Source of the DNA: Thermaurantimonas sp046299575
GTDB taxonomy: Bacteria; Bacteroidota; Bacteroidia; Flavobacteriales; Schleiferiaceae
Length of the DNA: 64,000 bases
Assembly (NCBI RefSeq): GCF_046299575.1
Contig: NZ_JBKBHX010000006.1
Span: 132,733-196,732, forward strand
Reading direction: 5' to 3'
Part shown: piece by piece, positions 62,797 through 64,000 of the stretch
How positions within the stretch are numbered: the stretch's first letter is position 1
Layout of the letters: each line of letters begins with the position of its first letter
Notes under the pieces: generated by a model
Databases searched by the model: none
Told to the model about the DNA's origin: nothing
Seen by the model: only the letters and a program-made list of their open reading frames with translations
Position numbers and translations under genes: made by a program

Positions 62797-63392
62797 TTTA
62801 TCTCTTTCTTGTCGGTTACGGAATAGCCCGTCTTTTCAATGGCTTTTTCTATTTCGTCAATGTTGGTTTGTGTCTGGTCAAATTCAATGATTGCGTTTCC
62901 GTTTTCGTATGAAACAGTCGTCTTAACAATTCCTGTCAGTTTGTTTACTTCGTGGTTGACGTGTACTTCACAACCTGAACAAGTCATTCCGTTTATTGTA
63001 AATTCTGCTGTCTGAATGTTTGATTTGTCTGTAACAATGGTTTGGTTAGTTGTCTTTGGAAAGAAAACACTGGCATACATTGGAAACGCAAGCATAAGTC
63101 CTGCAAAAATTGTCACTATGCCTAAAAATTTCTTTGTCTGTATGAATGGTGTTTTTTCAGTTGTGTCGCAGCAGTCAATTTGTTTTTGAGGTTTCAGTTT
63201 TTGATACCAAGCAAACGCAAGAACCAAAACTGTCAAGCCAATTAAATATGGTCTGAATGGGTCAAGCCAAGAGAAAGTAGAAGCAAGTCCACTTGTTCCA
63301 GCCAACAGAGCCAAAACAGGTGTAATGCAGCATAGTGATGCCGAAATTGCTGTCAAAAGTCCAAGTCCTGCAAGTTTATTATCTGATTTCAT
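62793..63392 (-). CDS. merTP: fused mercuric transport protein MerT-MerP
   Basis: 199 residues. The N-terminal three-helix MerT part has the Cys pair SLCCITPVLALLAGTSG in helix 1 and a second pair in the loop (IDCCDTTEK). The C-terminal part is a MerP-like HMA domain with GMTCSGCEVHVNHEVNKL. It imports Hg2+ to the cytoplasm, which is useful only where MerA reduces it. No merA is in the window. It forms a two-gene cassette with the GDCCVxC gene, bounded by matching cores at 62546 and 63434. Confidence 0.92.
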   Translation of the reverse strand: MKSDNKLAGLGLLTAISASLCCITPVLALLAGTSGLASTFSWLDPFRPYLIGLTVLVLAFAWYQKLKPQKQIDCCDTTEKTPFIQTKKFLGIVTIFAGLMLAFPMYASVFFPKTTNQTIVTDKSNIQTAEFTINGMTCSGCEVHVNHEVNKLTGIVKTTVSYENGNAIIEFDQTQTNIDEIEKAIEKTGYSVTDKKEIK

Positions 63393-63433
63393 TTTCTTAC
63401 TGTCAATGTCGTTGGTTGTTGTCTTTTAAGCTG

Positions 63434-63572
63434 CCGCATAACGGTTGGCAGCTTTGCGTTCGGGCGGGATTTTTAGCACTAATTTTTATACGAAGAATCA
63501 AACTTAAATATATGCAAAAATGCGTCAAACGAAGTACGAAACCCCGCCTGACGCAAAACTGCTGTTATAGCC
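63434..63572. repeat. att-like palindromic element (att10)
   Basis: Left core CCGCATAAC (63434-63442), exact complement of the right core at 62546. Then GCTTTGCGTTCGGGCGGG and TTTTTAGCACTA, nearly identical to the element at 44091. The right arm is CCCCGCCTGACGCAAAACT. Right core GTTATAGCC (63564-63572); its partner lies outside the window. Confidence 0.85.
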
Positions 63573-63595
63573 TGTGCTTCCTTTCGTTTTTGGGA

Positions 63596-64000
63596 CTAGA
63601 AACCTATTCCAAAACCGAGTCTAAGACCAATTAATGCTAAGTCAAAAGGCTTTCCTGTTTCATTAAATTCTGCCAAATCAATGTTTGCAAATGGTCCAAT
63701 GCTGAATTTTACATTGTCAAAAACTTTCGAATAATGCGGATAAAACATGAGTGAAAGTCTGGATTCTGCTTTGGGAAATTTGCTTGTGCCATTTACAAAT
63801 GAACTTTGACTGTTCAATCTCCAATAGGAAAAGGTCATTTCTAAGTCTAAAAAGTCAAGTGGGTTTTGACGAGATTTTAATGAACCAACAAACCCTCCAC
63901 TTAGAACACTGTACCGTTCTGCCACATTAAAATTTTCATTAACACCATAATTGTCTATCCATCCTGAATACCCCATTCGGAAGTCACCTATTCCTAAAAT
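63596..64000 (-). CDS. outer-membrane-type barrel protein, N-terminus outside window
   Basis: The frame is open to the window edge at 64000 (ILGIGDFRMGYSGWIDNYG), so at least 134 residues are C-terminal parts of a longer gene. Alternating polar/hydrophobic strands (LEMTFSYWRLNSQS, SRLSLMFYPHYSKVFDNVKF, LIGLRLGFGIGF) and an aromatic last residue point to a beta-barrel. It is the 3'-most gene of the next cassette. Family unknown. Confidence 0.55.
   Translation of the reverse strand: MLGIGDFRMGYSGWIDNYGVNENFNVAERYSVLSGGFVGSLKSRQNPLDFLDLEMTFSYWRLNSQSSFVNGTSKFPKAESRLSLMFYPHYSKVFDNVKFSIGPFANIDLAEFNETGKPFDLALIGLRLGFGIGF

Overview
The window is a stretch of chromosome from a member of the Bacteroidota. 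The evidence is a type IX secretion sorting tail (60353-61237), a fused SecDF, a tmRNA tag ending in NYALAA, and promoters of the TAnnTTTG type. Housekeeping genes alternate with accessory blocks. Genus cannot be fixed from sequence alone.

Layout. 1-3239: end of a KefB-like antiporter, an unknown protein, a hotdog thioesterase, aat, and an alkyltransferase-like protein that lacks the acceptor cysteine. 3638-14454: a minus-strand type I restriction-modification operon (hsdM, GIY-YIG protein, DUF pair, hsdS, a PHP-ATPase resembling Ppl/TrlF, hsdR). Several of its genes carry short hairpin repeats inserted in frame. 14824-15690: a decayed palindromic element and a decayed gene. 15892-18512: secreted S9 peptidase and a DUF4199 membrane protein. 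18969-25119: tRNA-Arg, clpS, murI, queD, NlpC/P60 protein, thiolase, RsmI-like methylase, LMW phosphatase, purE and a NusG-like factor, all minus strand. 25178-30231: an AT-rich PadR/PspC/sensor-kinase block with a clear PadR-type operator. 30234-36980: Ca2+/cation antiporter, tatA, secDF, M1 peptidase and ssrA.

37000-64000 is an accessory array in which essentially every gene lies on the minus strand. Groups of one to four unrelated genes are separated by imperfect palindromes of about 130-160 bp. These begin with ...AAC(G) and end with GCTGTT(A/G).... For several gene groups the core at one end is the exact reverse complement of the core at the other (9/9 for three groups, 8/9 for a fourth). 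The core sequence differs from group to group. This is the signature expected of integron gene cassettes (attC R''/R' pairing), although the cores do not fit the classical RYYYAAC/GTTRRRY consensus and no integrase gene is visible. Cargo includes a three-gene Zorya type II-like anti-phage operon (MotA-like, MotB/OmpA-like, HNH), a HEPN-type pseudogene with an unknown partner, a metal module (cation diffusion facilitator, TonB receptor, HMA protein, Cys-rich protein), a MerTP plus GDCCVxC mercury cassette, a DHFR-like/AraC/SDR group, and GIY-YIG proteins.

Three degenerate IS1182-like copies are inserted in the same orientation against the right arm of such palindromes. Two of them share one internal deletion and flank the metal module. 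Many array genes are broken by frameshifts or by in-frame stops, mostly TAA. These were reconstructed by reading past the stops.
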